Shown piece by piece: positions 25,182 through 33,150 of a stretch of DNA of 37,466 nt. Made by a program: the position numbers and the translations under genes. The notes beneath the pieces are model-generated. The model searched no databases. It was not told where the DNA came from and saw only the letters and a list, made by a program, of their open reading frames with translations. Positions within the stretch are counted from its first letter, which is position 1, and the number at the start of each line of letters is the position of its first letter. Origin of the DNA: Candidatus Altimarinota bacterium (GTDB taxonomy: Bacteria > Patescibacteriota > Gracilibacteria > UBA4473); NCBI GenBank assembly GCA_018608565.1, contig JABAZT010000021.1, forward strand, positions 2,892 to 40,357, in the 5' to 3' direction.

Positions 25182-25207
25182 CTCCTTGGCAACAGGGAGT
25201 TTTTTTT
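25182..25207 (+). terminator. Intrinsic terminator of rnpB
   Basis: CTCCTTG (25182-25188) pairs with CAGGGAG (25193-25199) over 7 bp with one G-U pair, closed by a GCAA tetraloop of the stable GNRA class and followed by eight T (25200-25207). It ends 14 bases before the dnaG start codon. Confidence 0.85.
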
Positions 25208-25214
25208 GTACAAG
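25186..25214 (+). promoter_or_regulatory. Putative dnaG promoter embedded in the rnpB terminator
   Basis: TTGGCA (25186-25191), a 17-base spacer and TACAAG (25209-25214) end 7 bases before the dnaG ATG at 25222. The -35 element lies in the loop side of the rnpB terminator hairpin and the T run is the spacer. A TATAAT at 25218 overlaps the start codon and is in the wrong place to drive a full-length message. Confidence 0.45.
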
Positions 25215-25221
25215 TAGTATA

Positions 25222-26922
25222 ATGAATGATCGTTTTGTAGAAGACCTCAAAAACCGTGTGAACCTCGTAGAAATTGTCGGAAAATATACCGAACTCAAGA
25301 AGTCTGGAAAAAACTTCATGTGTCGAAGTCCTTTTAGAAATGAAAGAACTCCCAGTTTTTCTGTAAGTCCTGACAAACAGGTTTGGTATGATTTTGGAGC
25401 GAGTGAAGGGGGGGATGTGATTCGGTTTGTAGAAAAGATTGAAAATCTTAGTTTTGGAGAAGCGATAGAGTTTCTTGCCGATATAGCCGGAATGGAAATT
25501 CCTAAGAACGTAAAACTTGAGGGACCTTCTCAACAAGCCAAGAAAGATATTTATGCGTTACATGAGAAAGCGGTGGAGTATTTTGCCACAGAACTGAAAA
25601 ATGATCCAAAAGCCTCAGCCTATCTCAAAAAAAGAGGATATAGCGCTAAAGCCATTAAAGACTGGAATCTTGGATATGGAGGAGAAGCTAAAGACGGACT
25701 TACGAAATTCCTACTAAAAGCTGGATTCAGTGAAGCTATGATTTCTCAGTCTGGAGTCGCATTCGAACGAAGTTTTGGAGATAAAAGTATGATGGATCGA
25801 TTCTGGGGACGAGTCATGATTCCCATCTGTGAACCAAGAAATAGTGATATTATTGCCTTCTCTGGACGAGATATCCTCGAACGGGAAAAAGTCGGGAAAT
25901 ACGTAAATAGTCCTGAAAACCCGGTGTATAACAAATCTGCTACTCTTTTTGGTCTTGATAAAGCACGGAAATCAATCCGAGACAAAGACTATGTGATATT
26001 GGTAGAGGGAAATTTTGATGTGGTGACGATGCATGACAAAGGATTTGATATGACGGTGGCCACCTGTGGAACTTCATTAACGGAGGATCATCTGAGAATT
26101 TTACAACGACTTACCAAAAATATTGTTCTTGCTTTTGACAATGATGTAGCTGGGAAAAAAGCAACGCTCCGATCGGTTGAGATGTGTCTCGAAATGGATT
26201 GTAATCCATTTATCCTGAGTACAGACGAAGGAAAAGATCTAGATGAATTTCTACAAACAAAAGGAAATGAAAAGGTATTGCAAAAAAACATAGATGAAAA
26301 ACAGAATGCATTAGAATTTTTACTCGAACGTTTTGCTACTAAGTTTATTCCACTCGGAATCGAAGGACAAAAACAGTTCCTGGCGCACTTCTTCTATTTT
26401 CTTCAGATTTGCCCTCGTCCGATTGAAGTTGATCATTTTTTAGGAGAATTGGCTAAGAAACTCAATACGGGAAAATCCGTTCTCCAGGATGAATTTGCCA
26501 AACATCAAAAAGCGAATCAAAAGCCATCTGCGGTTCAAAAGAAACTACAACCTGAGGAAAATGAGGTCAAAAATCTATCAATTGAAGAAAGTTTTGTTGG
26601 ATTTGTTTTGTCGAACTGGGATACGTTTGCTCCTACCTTTCATCCAGAAGGAGAGGCCGCAGAAAAGATACTCGATCTGCTCAATGGTCATACACAGACA
26701 TTACTTCGAAAAAAGATATACGGACAAAAGATTTCTGAAGCACAGGCTGATACGCTCCGTGGCTGGGAACTCTATAATGATAATCTCTATGGGGCTGATA
26801 TTGATGTAAAAATCCTCAAGGAAGACCTTGTAACTTTTGTACAGCAACTGACCGCCATCTCTATGAAAAAACAACGAGAGGAGCAAGCTGAAGAGGTAAG
26901 AAAGAAGTTAGGAAAAAGATAG
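25222..26922 (+). CDS. dnaG: DNA primase DnaG without zinc ligands
   Basis: Synthesises RNA primers at the replication fork. The protein has 566 residues from the ATG at 25222. The N-terminal domain keeps the CHC2 fold sequence (SPFRNERTPSFSVSPDKQVW, 36-55, and FGASEGGDVIRFV), but the zinc-binding residues are changed: Cys to Ser36, His to Arg39, and both later cysteines to Asp57 and Ala60. The catalytic core has the TOPRIM Glu in VILVEGNFDVVTMHD and the Asp pair in LAFDNDVAGKKA. The C-terminal helicase-binding part is divergent. An upstream in-frame GTG or TTG would start inside the rnpB terminator and is rejected. Confidence 0.93.
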   Translation: MNDRFVEDLKNRVNLVEIVGKYTELKKSGKNFMCRSPFRNERTPSFSVSPDKQVWYDFGASEGGDVIRFVEKIENLSFGEAIEFLADIAGMEIPKNVKLEGPSQQAKKDIYALHEKAVEYFATELKNDPKASAYLKKRGYSAKAIKDWNLGYGGEAKDGLTKFLLKAGFSEAMISQSGVAFERSFGDKSMMDRFWGRVMIPICEPRNSDIIAFSGRDILEREKVGKYVNSPENPVYNKSATLFGLDKARKSIRDKDYVILVEGNFDVVTMHDKGFDMTVATCGTSLTEDHLRILQRLTKNIVLAFDNDVAGKKATLRSVEMCLEMDCNPFILSTDEGKDLDEFLQTKGNEKVLQKNIDEKQNALEFLLERFATKFIPLGIEGQKQFLAHFFYFLQICPRPIEVDHFLGELAKKLNTGKSVLQDEFAKHQKANQKPSAVQKKLQPEENEVKNLSIEESFVGFVLSNWDTFAPTFHPEGEAAEKILDLLNGHTQTLLRKKIYGQKISEAQADTLRGWELYNDNLYGADIDVKILKEDLVTFVQQLTAISMKKQREEQAEEVRKKLGKR

Positions 26923-26965
26923 GGAAAAGGAATAATATTTTATGCCCAGCATCCTTTCTTTGTTA

Positions 26966-27271
26966 TCATTTAAGCATTTTAGATCCTATCACACATCTGA
27001 CACAGGCCGTCCAAGACAGGACGGAAATTCCGGCGAATACTAGAGGCGCATAAGGCTGTATTTCTGGTGGAATGGAGAGCCCGTCTAGATCAGGTTTTTC
27101 TATGCACGAATAGACAGATGCACAAGTTGAGAAAAGAGCTACTCCCCCTGTAGAGGGAACCCCAAGTATATAGACTGCATCCATTATTGATCTCAATCTT
27201 TCTTTTTGCTTGTATAGAATTTTATCATCGATGTCACTCTCAGGAGCCTCATAAGGATTTTCTTTACTCAT
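26966..27271 (-). CDS. Small two-helix membrane protein with an NPYEAPES N-terminus
   Basis: From the ATG at 27271 the protein has 101 residues: MSKENPYEAPESDIDD, a polar stretch, then two hydrophobic segments (about 35-55 and 76-95). Many small bacterial membrane proteins of unknown function start with an NPYxAPxS-like motif. A TTG at 27295 would add 8 residues but overlaps the -10 box, so ATG is preferred. It faces the convergent dnaG and is divergent from the small membrane protein at 27358. No function can be given. Confidence 0.6.
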   Translation of the reverse strand: MSKENPYEAPESDIDDKILYKQKERLRSIMDAVYILGVPSTGGVALFSTCASVYSCIEKPDLDGLSIPPEIQPYAPLVFAGISVLSWTACVRCVIGSKMLK

Positions 27272-27293
27272 TATTAAATCATTAATTTTAATC

Positions 27294-27321
27294 AAAATAA
27301 ACTATAAATAAATATTGTCAA
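27294..27321 (-). promoter_or_regulatory. Promoter of the NPYEAPES small membrane protein gene
   Basis: On the minus strand TTGACA (27316-27321), a 16-base spacer and TATTTT (27294-27299). The gap to the ATG at 27271 is 22 bases, so this gene would have a short leader, unlike most neighbours. Confidence 0.45.
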
Positions 27322-27357
27322 TGCCATTGTTTGTTATATTTGTACTATTATTAAACT

Positions 27358-27603
27358 ATGGATTCACAAACACTTCTCTGGGTTATCCTCGGAGCGCTCA
27401 TCGGAATAATGGTATTGATCTTGTTATTGATCGTGACGATACGATTTTTCCTAGCGACGATATTGATCCGTGTCGGTCAGAAATTTGTAAAAAAGGTTGT
27501 TACAGACGTAAAAACAGAATTTACTGATACGGTTACAGAGTTTGCTAAACAGGGAACCGAAACCGCAAAAGAAGAATTTGGAAAGGTTAAACGGAAAGGT
27601 TAG
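27358..27603 (+). CDS. Small membrane protein with an amphipathic tail, 81 residues
   Basis: One long N-terminal membrane helix (about 6-36, LLWVILGALIGIMVLILLLI and following) is succeeded by a charged, Thr/Lys/Glu-rich helical tail (VKTEFTDTVTEFAKQGTETAKEE) ending in KRKG. This layout is that of small inner-membrane proteins with a cytoplasmic coiled tail. No family is recognised. It begins 87 bases from the divergent small membrane protein and precedes smpB. A TATTAT ends 6 bases upstream of the ATG. Confidence 0.65.
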   Translation: MDSQTLLWVILGALIGIMVLILLLIVTIRFFLATILIRVGQKFVKKVVTDVKTEFTDTVTEFAKQGTETAKEEFGKVKRKG

Positions 27604-27634
27604 GTTGTTTTTTGAATCACACGGAAGATTCGAG

Positions 27635-27663
27635 ATGACAGTGTTATTAATTTAGAGTATAAG
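27635..27663 (+). promoter_or_regulatory. Promoter of smpB
   Basis: ATGACA (27635-27640), a 17-base spacer and TATAAG (27658-27663), ending 7 bases before the ATG at 27671. This predicts a leaderless mRNA. Confidence 0.5.
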
Positions 27664-27670
27664 TTTCCTG

Positions 27671-28111
27671 ATGACGGTCTTATTCGATAATCGACAAGCG
27701 AGATTTCACTACGAACTCATAGAAGAATATGAGGCCGGTATTTCGTTGCTCGGATGGGAAGTGAAATCAATAAAGGCCAAACATGGAAACCTCAAGTCTT
27801 CATGGTGTAAAGTCAGTAATGGAGAAATCTTCTTGGAGAATTTCAAGTTGGGTCAATGGCGATTTAGTACCAACCCACAAGAACTCGTCCGATCTAAAAA
27901 ACTCCTCCTCAATAAAAATGAAATCCTTCGTCTAGAAGTAAAATCTAAAGAGGGAAATTTTACGATTGTGCCGGTGAAAATTTTTCTCCTAAAAGGAAAA
28001 CTTAAGTGTAAGATTGCTCTGGCTAAGGGGCGGAAAAAATTTGAAAAAAAACAGGTTCTCAAGGAGCGAGACCTCAGGAGAGAAGCACAGAAAGCAATGA
28101 AACAATATTGA
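27671..28111 (+). CDS. smpB: SsrA-binding protein SmpB
   Basis: Binds tmRNA and brings it to stalled ribosomes for trans-translation. The protein has 146 residues, as usual. Family landmarks are FHYELIEEYEAGISLLGWEVKS, IFLENF, RSKKLLLNKNEI, VPVKIFLLKGKLKCKIALAKGRK and the Lys/Arg-rich C-terminal tail that reaches into the ribosome decoding site. The tmRNA gene itself is not in this window. The stop codon is TGA. Confidence 0.95.
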   Translation: MTVLFDNRQARFHYELIEEYEAGISLLGWEVKSIKAKHGNLKSSWCKVSNGEIFLENFKLGQWRFSTNPQELVRSKKLLLNKNEILRLEVKSKEGNFTIVPVKIFLLKGKLKCKIALAKGRKKFEKKQVLKERDLRREAQKAMKQY

Positions 28112-28153
28112 TATATCCATTAGACACTTAGCCCTGGAATCAAAAATACTTTA

Positions 28154-28184
28154 TTGATGCGTAATCATCGAATCCCTTTATACT
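28154..28184 (+). promoter_or_regulatory. Promoter of nrdR
   Basis: TTGATG (28154-28159), a 19-base spacer and TATACT (28179-28184), ending 6 bases before the ATG at 28191. The spacer is long, but the -10 is good. Confidence 0.45.
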
Positions 28185-28190
28185 AAACCT

Positions 28191-28637
28191 ATGAAATGTT
28201 CTTCCTGCCAAAGCGACCAAACAAAAGTTATTGATTCTCGACTCTCTGACGGAGGAACCTCTATTCGTAGACGAAGAGAATGTGAAGACTGTGAATTTCG
28301 ATTTACGACATTTGAGCGATATCAGACAGTAAACCTTACAGTGCGAAAAAAAGATGGAGTTACGGAGCCCTATGATCGTGAAAAACTAGAAAAAGGAATC
28401 CTCATTGCCTGTGGGAAACGACCCGTCTCTGTCGAATCAATCAGAGAAAAACTAACGGAACTCGAAGAAAAATGGGGAAGAGATAAGAATAAAGTCGTGG
28501 AATCAAAGAAGATTGGAGAAGATGTCGTCGAGATGCTTCGCGAGATTGATGATATTGCCTTTATTCGTTTTGCCTCTGTATACAAACAATTCAAGGATGT
28601 TGAGAGTTTTAAGAAAGAGCTGGAAAAGATTCTTTAA
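28191..28637 (+). CDS. nrdR: Transcriptional repressor NrdR
   Basis: A nucleotide-sensing repressor of ribonucleotide reductase genes. The 148-residue protein has a zinc ribbon with Cys3, Cys6, Cys31 and Cys34 (MKCSSC and RECEDC), followed by the ATP-cone domain (VRKKDGVTEPYDREKLEKGI to IAFIRFASVYKQFKD). Length and both domains match the family. No ribonucleotide reductase gene is nearby, so it acts in trans. Its end is 2 bases from the end of the convergent SLH/CAP gene. Confidence 0.96.
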   Translation: MKCSSCQSDQTKVIDSRLSDGGTSIRRRRECEDCEFRFTTFERYQTVNLTVRKKDGVTEPYDREKLEKGILIACGKRPVSVESIREKLTELEEKWGRDKNKVVESKKIGEDVVEMLREIDDIAFIRFASVYKQFKDVESFKKELEKIL

Positions 28638-28639
28638 TC

Positions 28640-29788
28640 TTACTTACCCGTCAGTAATACCACTACATGTCCTCCATTGGGTTCTTTTACCACTCCCACT
28701 CCCGCATTAATAAATTCTGGATTCTTTATGTTATTCCAGTGTATGGCTGATTTTTTCCACCAATCAATAGCCTTTACTGGATCTTGATTTCGCCATACGA
28801 TACTCTCGGCTACGAACTTTGTATATCCTGCATCTTTTACTCTATCAAAAGGATCGTTTCCATACATATCAGAGTGAGAATAGACTCCATTTATAACTAG
28901 ATGTTCTGCGAACTGTTGTGCTAATTGCTGAAGCAACTGATTATTTTTCATGGCTGATGCCGACGCGCCAACTCTTGCTTGATTTACGGATTTCAATATT
29001 TCATCCCTTGTCGAATTAATGCTTTCTGGCTGAGTTGCAATATTATTGAGACTTGCTGGATAGGATGCTTTTTGCCATTGAGCATAACTCGTAATATATC
29101 CTCCTGTGACTTCCTTTCCTGGGTGCCGAGTTGTTACTACTTTTAGTGGTGCCATAGAAAAATCATCTTCCATATTTCCTATTTCTACTTCTCCAACATT
29201 CATAACTTGTACCATCATGTATGCCATCTCTCCACGGGTCATTGAATCACTTGGCTTCATCCCGTTTCGAGGCGTCGCGCCAAATTGCTCCATCAAACAC
29301 GTATAAAATGCGTACCAGGGCTGATTTAATGAATGATTTTTTATATTGGTACAAATCGAGGGCAAAGAATCTGATAATTGATTTTCAAGAACTAGATAGG
29401 TTATTTTACTGGCTTCTGCGTAGTTGATTGTTTTTGATGGTTTAAAACTTCCATCTAGGTAGCCCTCTACTATGTCTAGTTCTGAGGCTGCAACCACATA
29501 CACTCCATACCAAGATCCAAAGGGTGTATCTGAATAATAATCAGGAAGATCGTGTGCTACGAACCGATTATGAATATCTAGAAATGAGTTTGATTCTAGG
29601 AGTATTTTTAGGAATTCTACTCTATTGATTGTTTGATCTGGTCGATAGGTTCCATCACTATAACCTTCTACGACATTTTGTGATTTGAGTTCTATAATTT
29701 CGTCTCTATATGGAGAGGATGATATATCTTTAAAGGCATGTGCTGATACGAAGCTGAATGTGAGAATCAGAAATAGTAATTTTTTCAT
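28640..29788 (-). CDS. Secreted SLH-domain protein with a C-terminal CAP domain
   Basis: A 382-residue surface protein. A signal peptide (MKKLLFLILTFSFVSAHA) is followed by three SLH repeats (about 19-66, 76-130 and 150-196) with motifs such as VVEGYSDGTYRPDQTINRVE, IVEGYLDGSFKPSKTINYAE and MKPSDSMTRGEM. The C-terminal part (about 260-382) is a CAP/SCP domain with VNQARVGASA, YSHSDMYG, AESIVW and IHWNNIKNPEFINAGVGVV, keeping the typical His and Glu cluster. SLH repeats bind cell-wall polymers, so the CAP domain would be displayed on the wall. It is divergent from another SLH protein gene. Confidence 0.9.
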   Translation of the reverse strand: MKKLLFLILTFSFVSAHAFKDISSSPYRDEIIELKSQNVVEGYSDGTYRPDQTINRVEFLKILLESNSFLDIHNRFVAHDLPDYYSDTPFGSWYGVYVVAASELDIVEGYLDGSFKPSKTINYAEASKITYLVLENQLSDSLPSICTNIKNHSLNQPWYAFYTCLMEQFGATPRNGMKPSDSMTRGEMAYMMVQVMNVGEVEIGNMEDDFSMAPLKVVTTRHPGKEVTGGYITSYAQWQKASYPASLNNIATQPESINSTRDEILKSVNQARVGASASAMKNNQLLQQLAQQFAEHLVINGVYSHSDMYGNDPFDRVKDAGYTKFVAESIVWRNQDPVKAIDWWKKSAIHWNNIKNPEFINAGVGVVKEPNGGHVVVLLTGK

Positions 29789-29893
29789 TAAAATAAGGCT
29801 ATTGAGTGAAGACTAGTACGCAACCGCGAAAGCTTTTAATTTCTGAATCCGTATTATCTAAGCTACATTCTATTTAGAATTAATTACGCTCAA

Positions 29894-32320
29894 ATGCATA
29901 AACCAATCACGTCTCTTGTTGTACTCTTTTCATTTCTTTCTGTTGCGTCAGCCCTCCCTGCCTACTATGAACCGAGTAATGGGGAGGTTTTTAATGATGT
30001 ATATGAAAGCTATGTCTATGAAGAAGCCATCAAGACGCTGAAAGCTGATGGTGCCATCACTGGTTACCCTGACGGATCATATAAACCACAAGCACGAATC
30101 AACCGTGCCGAACTTGTCACGCTTATGATGCGTGGAACGGACCAAGAACTCTCTGGAGGTGATTGTTTTAGTGATGTGAAAAATGAATGGTTTGCACCAT
30201 CTGTTTGTACCGCCAAGCGACTTGGATATCTAAAAGGATATGAAGATGGAACGTTTCGTCCGACAAAGTATGTGAATTTTGCTGAAGCCTCAAAGATCAT
30301 CAGTGTCGCATTTGAAGGGGCGCAAGATGAAAATGGAGCCGCTTGGTATAAAGCCTATGTCGATACGCTCGCAGCCAAAAAAGCAATTCCCCTCTCAATT
30401 ACGCAAGCGGAAAATGATATAACTCGTGGAGATATGGCGGAGATCATATGGCGGATCAAACACGATGTTACTGATAAAGCTTTTCAAGATTTTGATCTTC
30501 TTTCTACTGATCTCCCAAATGCGCCGAGTTGTGACTATCTTCATGATAAGATTGAGCAGGGTTCCCAAGGTGGATTTCCTCAGTATAGGATGATGGATGA
30601 CATGGTCATGATGGAGTCGGACATGGCAGCTCCTATGGCCGGAAATAGCCGAGTGGGTGGAGGAGGAGCTACTGAAAAATCTTTTACGCAGACAAATGTA
30701 CAAGTCCAAGGGGTTGATGAAGGGGATACCGTCAAAACTGATGGTGAATATCTCTATATCAAAGGAGAACAATCGATACAAATTGTGAAAGTGGGAAATG
30801 ACATGCAACCTACTGCGAAAATTAAAACCGCAGATAAGAATGTTCGAGATCTATATGTGACTGATGGGAAATTGATCGTGATTAGTGATCTATATCATCG
30901 AGGAGATCTCTATCCTGTTCCAATGGATGAGCCGGTATCGAGTCGAATGATATGGCCAGGATTTCGAGATCAGACCACTGAAGTTGCTATCTATAATATT
31001 AGTGATCAAAGCAATCCTGAACTAATTGGAACCCAGACTATGGATGGAAATCTCATCAGTAGTCGTCGAGTAGACGATCAACTCTATGTCGTGACCAATA
31101 AAAACGTCTACTACTGGCAGAATAACAAAAACCAGCCGGCTCCAGTTCCAACCGTGCGGATTGGAAACCAAGAACCAGAGGCGCTGGTTGGATGTGGTGA
31201 TGTACGTATCTTTCCTGGTCCCAGCTATCAGAACTACACGACTGTTGCTGCCATAGATATTGATAATATTGATCAAAAACCAAAAGCTGCGGTCGTCCTC
31301 GCACCACATGGCTCTACTGTCTATGCCAATAAACAACATCTCTATCTCGCCGCCCAAACCTATGGGGATGGATACTATACTGACTGGGACTGGAAACAAG
31401 ATCATACCAAGACACGAATCTTTCGGTTTCGACTCAATGGCGATAACATCAAGCTCGATGATACTGGTGTGGTAAAAGGCTCGCTGATCAATCAATTTTC
31501 TCTCGATGAGACTAGGGGGTATCTCAGAGTGGCAACCACAACTCAGGGCGAAACTATGGCCAACCATGTATGGGTCCTAGATGCTAACATGGAGGAAGTT
31601 GGGAGCATTACTGATATCGCCCCAGGAGAGAAGATTTACTCTACGCGTTTTATGGGTGATCGACTCTACATGGTGACGTTCAAGACCATTGATCCGCTCT
31701 TTGTCATAGATCTCAAATATCCAAAGAATCCTAAAATATTAGGGAAACTCAAAATTCCTGGTTACAGTGATTATCTTCATCCGTACAAGGAAGGATTTTT
31801 GATTGGATTTGGAAAAGAAGCGACGGCCTCAAAAGATGGAAAAACGGCTTGGTACCAGGGTATGAAAGTCGCGCTATTTGATGTCCGAGATGTAGCCAAC
31901 CCAAAACAACTGCACGAAGTCATCATCGGAGACCGAGGGACGCAGAGTGAACTTCTGCATAATCACAAAGCCCTCATGTGGGATCCAGAAAATAATCTCA
32001 TGGCATTTCCAGTAACAGTTCACAAGCTCACAGATGAACAAAAACAAGCCCAATCAGAAAACCAATGGGCGTGGGGACAAGCAGAATTTCAGGGAGCACA
32101 TGTCTATAAAATAGATGAAAATTCAGGCTTTGATCTCGTAGGAGCTCCGACGCATTATGATGCGGAAACGTTGCTCAAGATGGGGGATTATTTCCCGCAG
32201 GACTACCGACAGACAATCCAACGAATTTTCCGGATCGGAGATGAGATCTATACGATCAGCCCTGGGAAAGTTGAAAAACATAATATGGATGTAGAAGAGA
32301 TTGAGGCCGTTGAGTTATAA
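29894..32320 (+). CDS. Secreted SLH-domain protein with a beta-propeller domain
   Basis: A large surface protein of 808 residues. A signal peptide (MHKPITSLVVLFSFLSVASA) precedes three SLH repeats (to about 200) with ITGYPDGSYKPQARINRAE, LKGYEDGTFRPTKYVNFAE and ITRGDMAEI. A short Met/Gly-rich linker leads to the start of a secreted beta-propeller domain, recognised by TNVQVQGVDEGDTVKTDGEY and by blade-like repeats such as RDLYVTDGKLIVISD and DQLYVVTNKNVYYW. This corresponds to the family annotated as C-terminal beta-propeller secreted proteins in archaea and bacteria. It may bind ligands at the cell surface. Its neighbour, transcribed in the opposite direction, has the same SLH module. Confidence 0.88.
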   Translation: MHKPITSLVVLFSFLSVASALPAYYEPSNGEVFNDVYESYVYEEAIKTLKADGAITGYPDGSYKPQARINRAELVTLMMRGTDQELSGGDCFSDVKNEWFAPSVCTAKRLGYLKGYEDGTFRPTKYVNFAEASKIISVAFEGAQDENGAAWYKAYVDTLAAKKAIPLSITQAENDITRGDMAEIIWRIKHDVTDKAFQDFDLLSTDLPNAPSCDYLHDKIEQGSQGGFPQYRMMDDMVMMESDMAAPMAGNSRVGGGGATEKSFTQTNVQVQGVDEGDTVKTDGEYLYIKGEQSIQIVKVGNDMQPTAKIKTADKNVRDLYVTDGKLIVISDLYHRGDLYPVPMDEPVSSRMIWPGFRDQTTEVAIYNISDQSNPELIGTQTMDGNLISSRRVDDQLYVVTNKNVYYWQNNKNQPAPVPTVRIGNQEPEALVGCGDVRIFPGPSYQNYTTVAAIDIDNIDQKPKAAVVLAPHGSTVYANKQHLYLAAQTYGDGYYTDWDWKQDHTKTRIFRFRLNGDNIKLDDTGVVKGSLINQFSLDETRGYLRVATTTQGETMANHVWVLDANMEEVGSITDIAPGEKIYSTRFMGDRLYMVTFKTIDPLFVIDLKYPKNPKILGKLKIPGYSDYLHPYKEGFLIGFGKEATASKDGKTAWYQGMKVALFDVRDVANPKQLHEVIIGDRGTQSELLHNHKALMWDPENNLMAFPVTVHKLTDEQKQAQSENQWAWGQAEFQGAHVYKIDENSGFDLVGAPTHYDAETLLKMGDYFPQDYRQTIQRIFRIGDEIYTISPGKVEKHNMDVEEIEAVEL

Positions 32321-32328
32321 ATAATTTG

Positions 32329-32799
32329 TTATTCCATAACAGTAAGTACTCCGAATTCCGTACTCGAAGAAGAATCTGCCGTTATGGGAACCGGATTAAA
32401 CCTGTCTGGACATACCATTCGCAAATGTCCTCTAAAATCAGGATCTTCAGAATGAGTAGTAGTTTGTATCTCTATTTCAAATACTCCAACTCCTCCATTT
32501 TTTTTAATAGTAAATTCTATTTGTTTTTGAAATTCAGAACTTACATAGCCTAGGAATTGTTTTGGGGTTCCATCTTTATCCATTGGTGGGGATGAGGTTT
32601 TTGGTTCTGCCTTCTCTTCTAGTAATTTTGAAATTTCACTTGAAGGAATAACTCTGTAGGGCTTTTGTTTTTGCTGAAGTACATTTATTACCCCAATCCC
32701 TTCTCCTCTTCGGATTGGAATTCCAAATAATACACACTCCCCATATGGATCATTTTCTACTATTTCTGGCTCAACAATATCTAACTCTAAAAAACTCAT
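32329..32799 (-). CDS. Hypothetical protein, 156 residues
   Basis: Not recognised. The protein is soluble and acidic. It has an N-terminal part with GECVLFGIPIRRGEGIGVINV, a Lys/Glu/Pro-rich middle, and a C-terminal part that looks beta-rich (GVGVFEIEIQTTT, RGHLRMVCPDRFNP). Its 3' end is 8 bases from the end of the SLH beta-propeller gene. It follows the TraG-like operon on the same strand after a 102-base gap but has its own promoter. Confidence 0.65.
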   Translation of the reverse strand: MSFLELDIVEPEIVENDPYGECVLFGIPIRRGEGIGVINVLQQKQKPYRVIPSSEISKLLEEKAEPKTSSPPMDKDGTPKQFLGYVSSEFQKQIEFTIKKNGGVGVFEIEIQTTTHSEDPDFRGHLRMVCPDRFNPVPITADSSSSTEFGVLTVME

Positions 32800-32806
32800 T
32801 AAAACA

Positions 32807-32834
32807 CTAATATCCTAATCTCCTAATATTGCAA
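32807..32834 (-). promoter_or_regulatory. Promoter of the 156-residue hypothetical gene
   Basis: On the minus strand TTGCAA (32829-32834), a 16-base spacer and TATTAG (32807-32812), ending 7 bases before the ATG at 32799. Confidence 0.45.
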
Positions 32835-32901
32835 ATCCTATCTAAAATAAGACTATCCCCTATATTAATCGACTCACTCTATTTACTCAAACAACTCAGA
32901 A

Positions 32902-33150
32902 TTATTGTTCTGTTGTCATTAAGATGAACTCAATTTTTTCTGTGTATATTTCATTTACCCGTCTAATTTCTGTTTCCGTAAAATCTGTTTCCTCGTTCAC
33001 TACTTTTTTCCATAAATTCATTTCCTCCTCATCTAAGAGCCATTGTTGTAGACTGGTTATTACTGGGCCACAATAATTTGCCCAATGATTCGGGCTGATC
33101 CACTTGGGCCAATTTGGAAAGTAAGAATCTGAGGAATATCGTTCTCCCAT
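32902..33150 (-). CDS. Hypothetical small protein coupled to the TraG-like gene, 82 residues
   Basis: Not recognised. The N-terminal half is rich in Trp, Pro and Asn (YFPNWPKWISPNHWANYCGP), and the C-terminal half is helical and acidic (LLDEEEMNLWKKVVNEETDFTETEIRRVNEIY). Its ATG follows directly after the TAG stop of the TraG-like gene, so it is almost certainly co-translated with it. A role linked to that ATPase is an inference from position only. Confidence 0.65.
   Translation of the reverse strand: MGERYSSDSYFPNWPKWISPNHWANYCGPVITSLQQWLLDEEEMNLWKKVVNEETDFTETEIRRVNEIYTEKIEFILMTTEQ

Noticed and set aside
25218-25223. TATAAT directly before dnaG as its -10 box
   Set aside because: It overlaps the start codon, so transcription would begin inside the gene. 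TACAAG at 25209 with TTGGCA at 25186 fits better.
29100-29427. Plus-strand frames opposite the SLH/CAP gene, and minus-strand frames opposite the beta-propeller gene
   Set aside because: They are antisense shadows of genes with signal peptides and clear domains.
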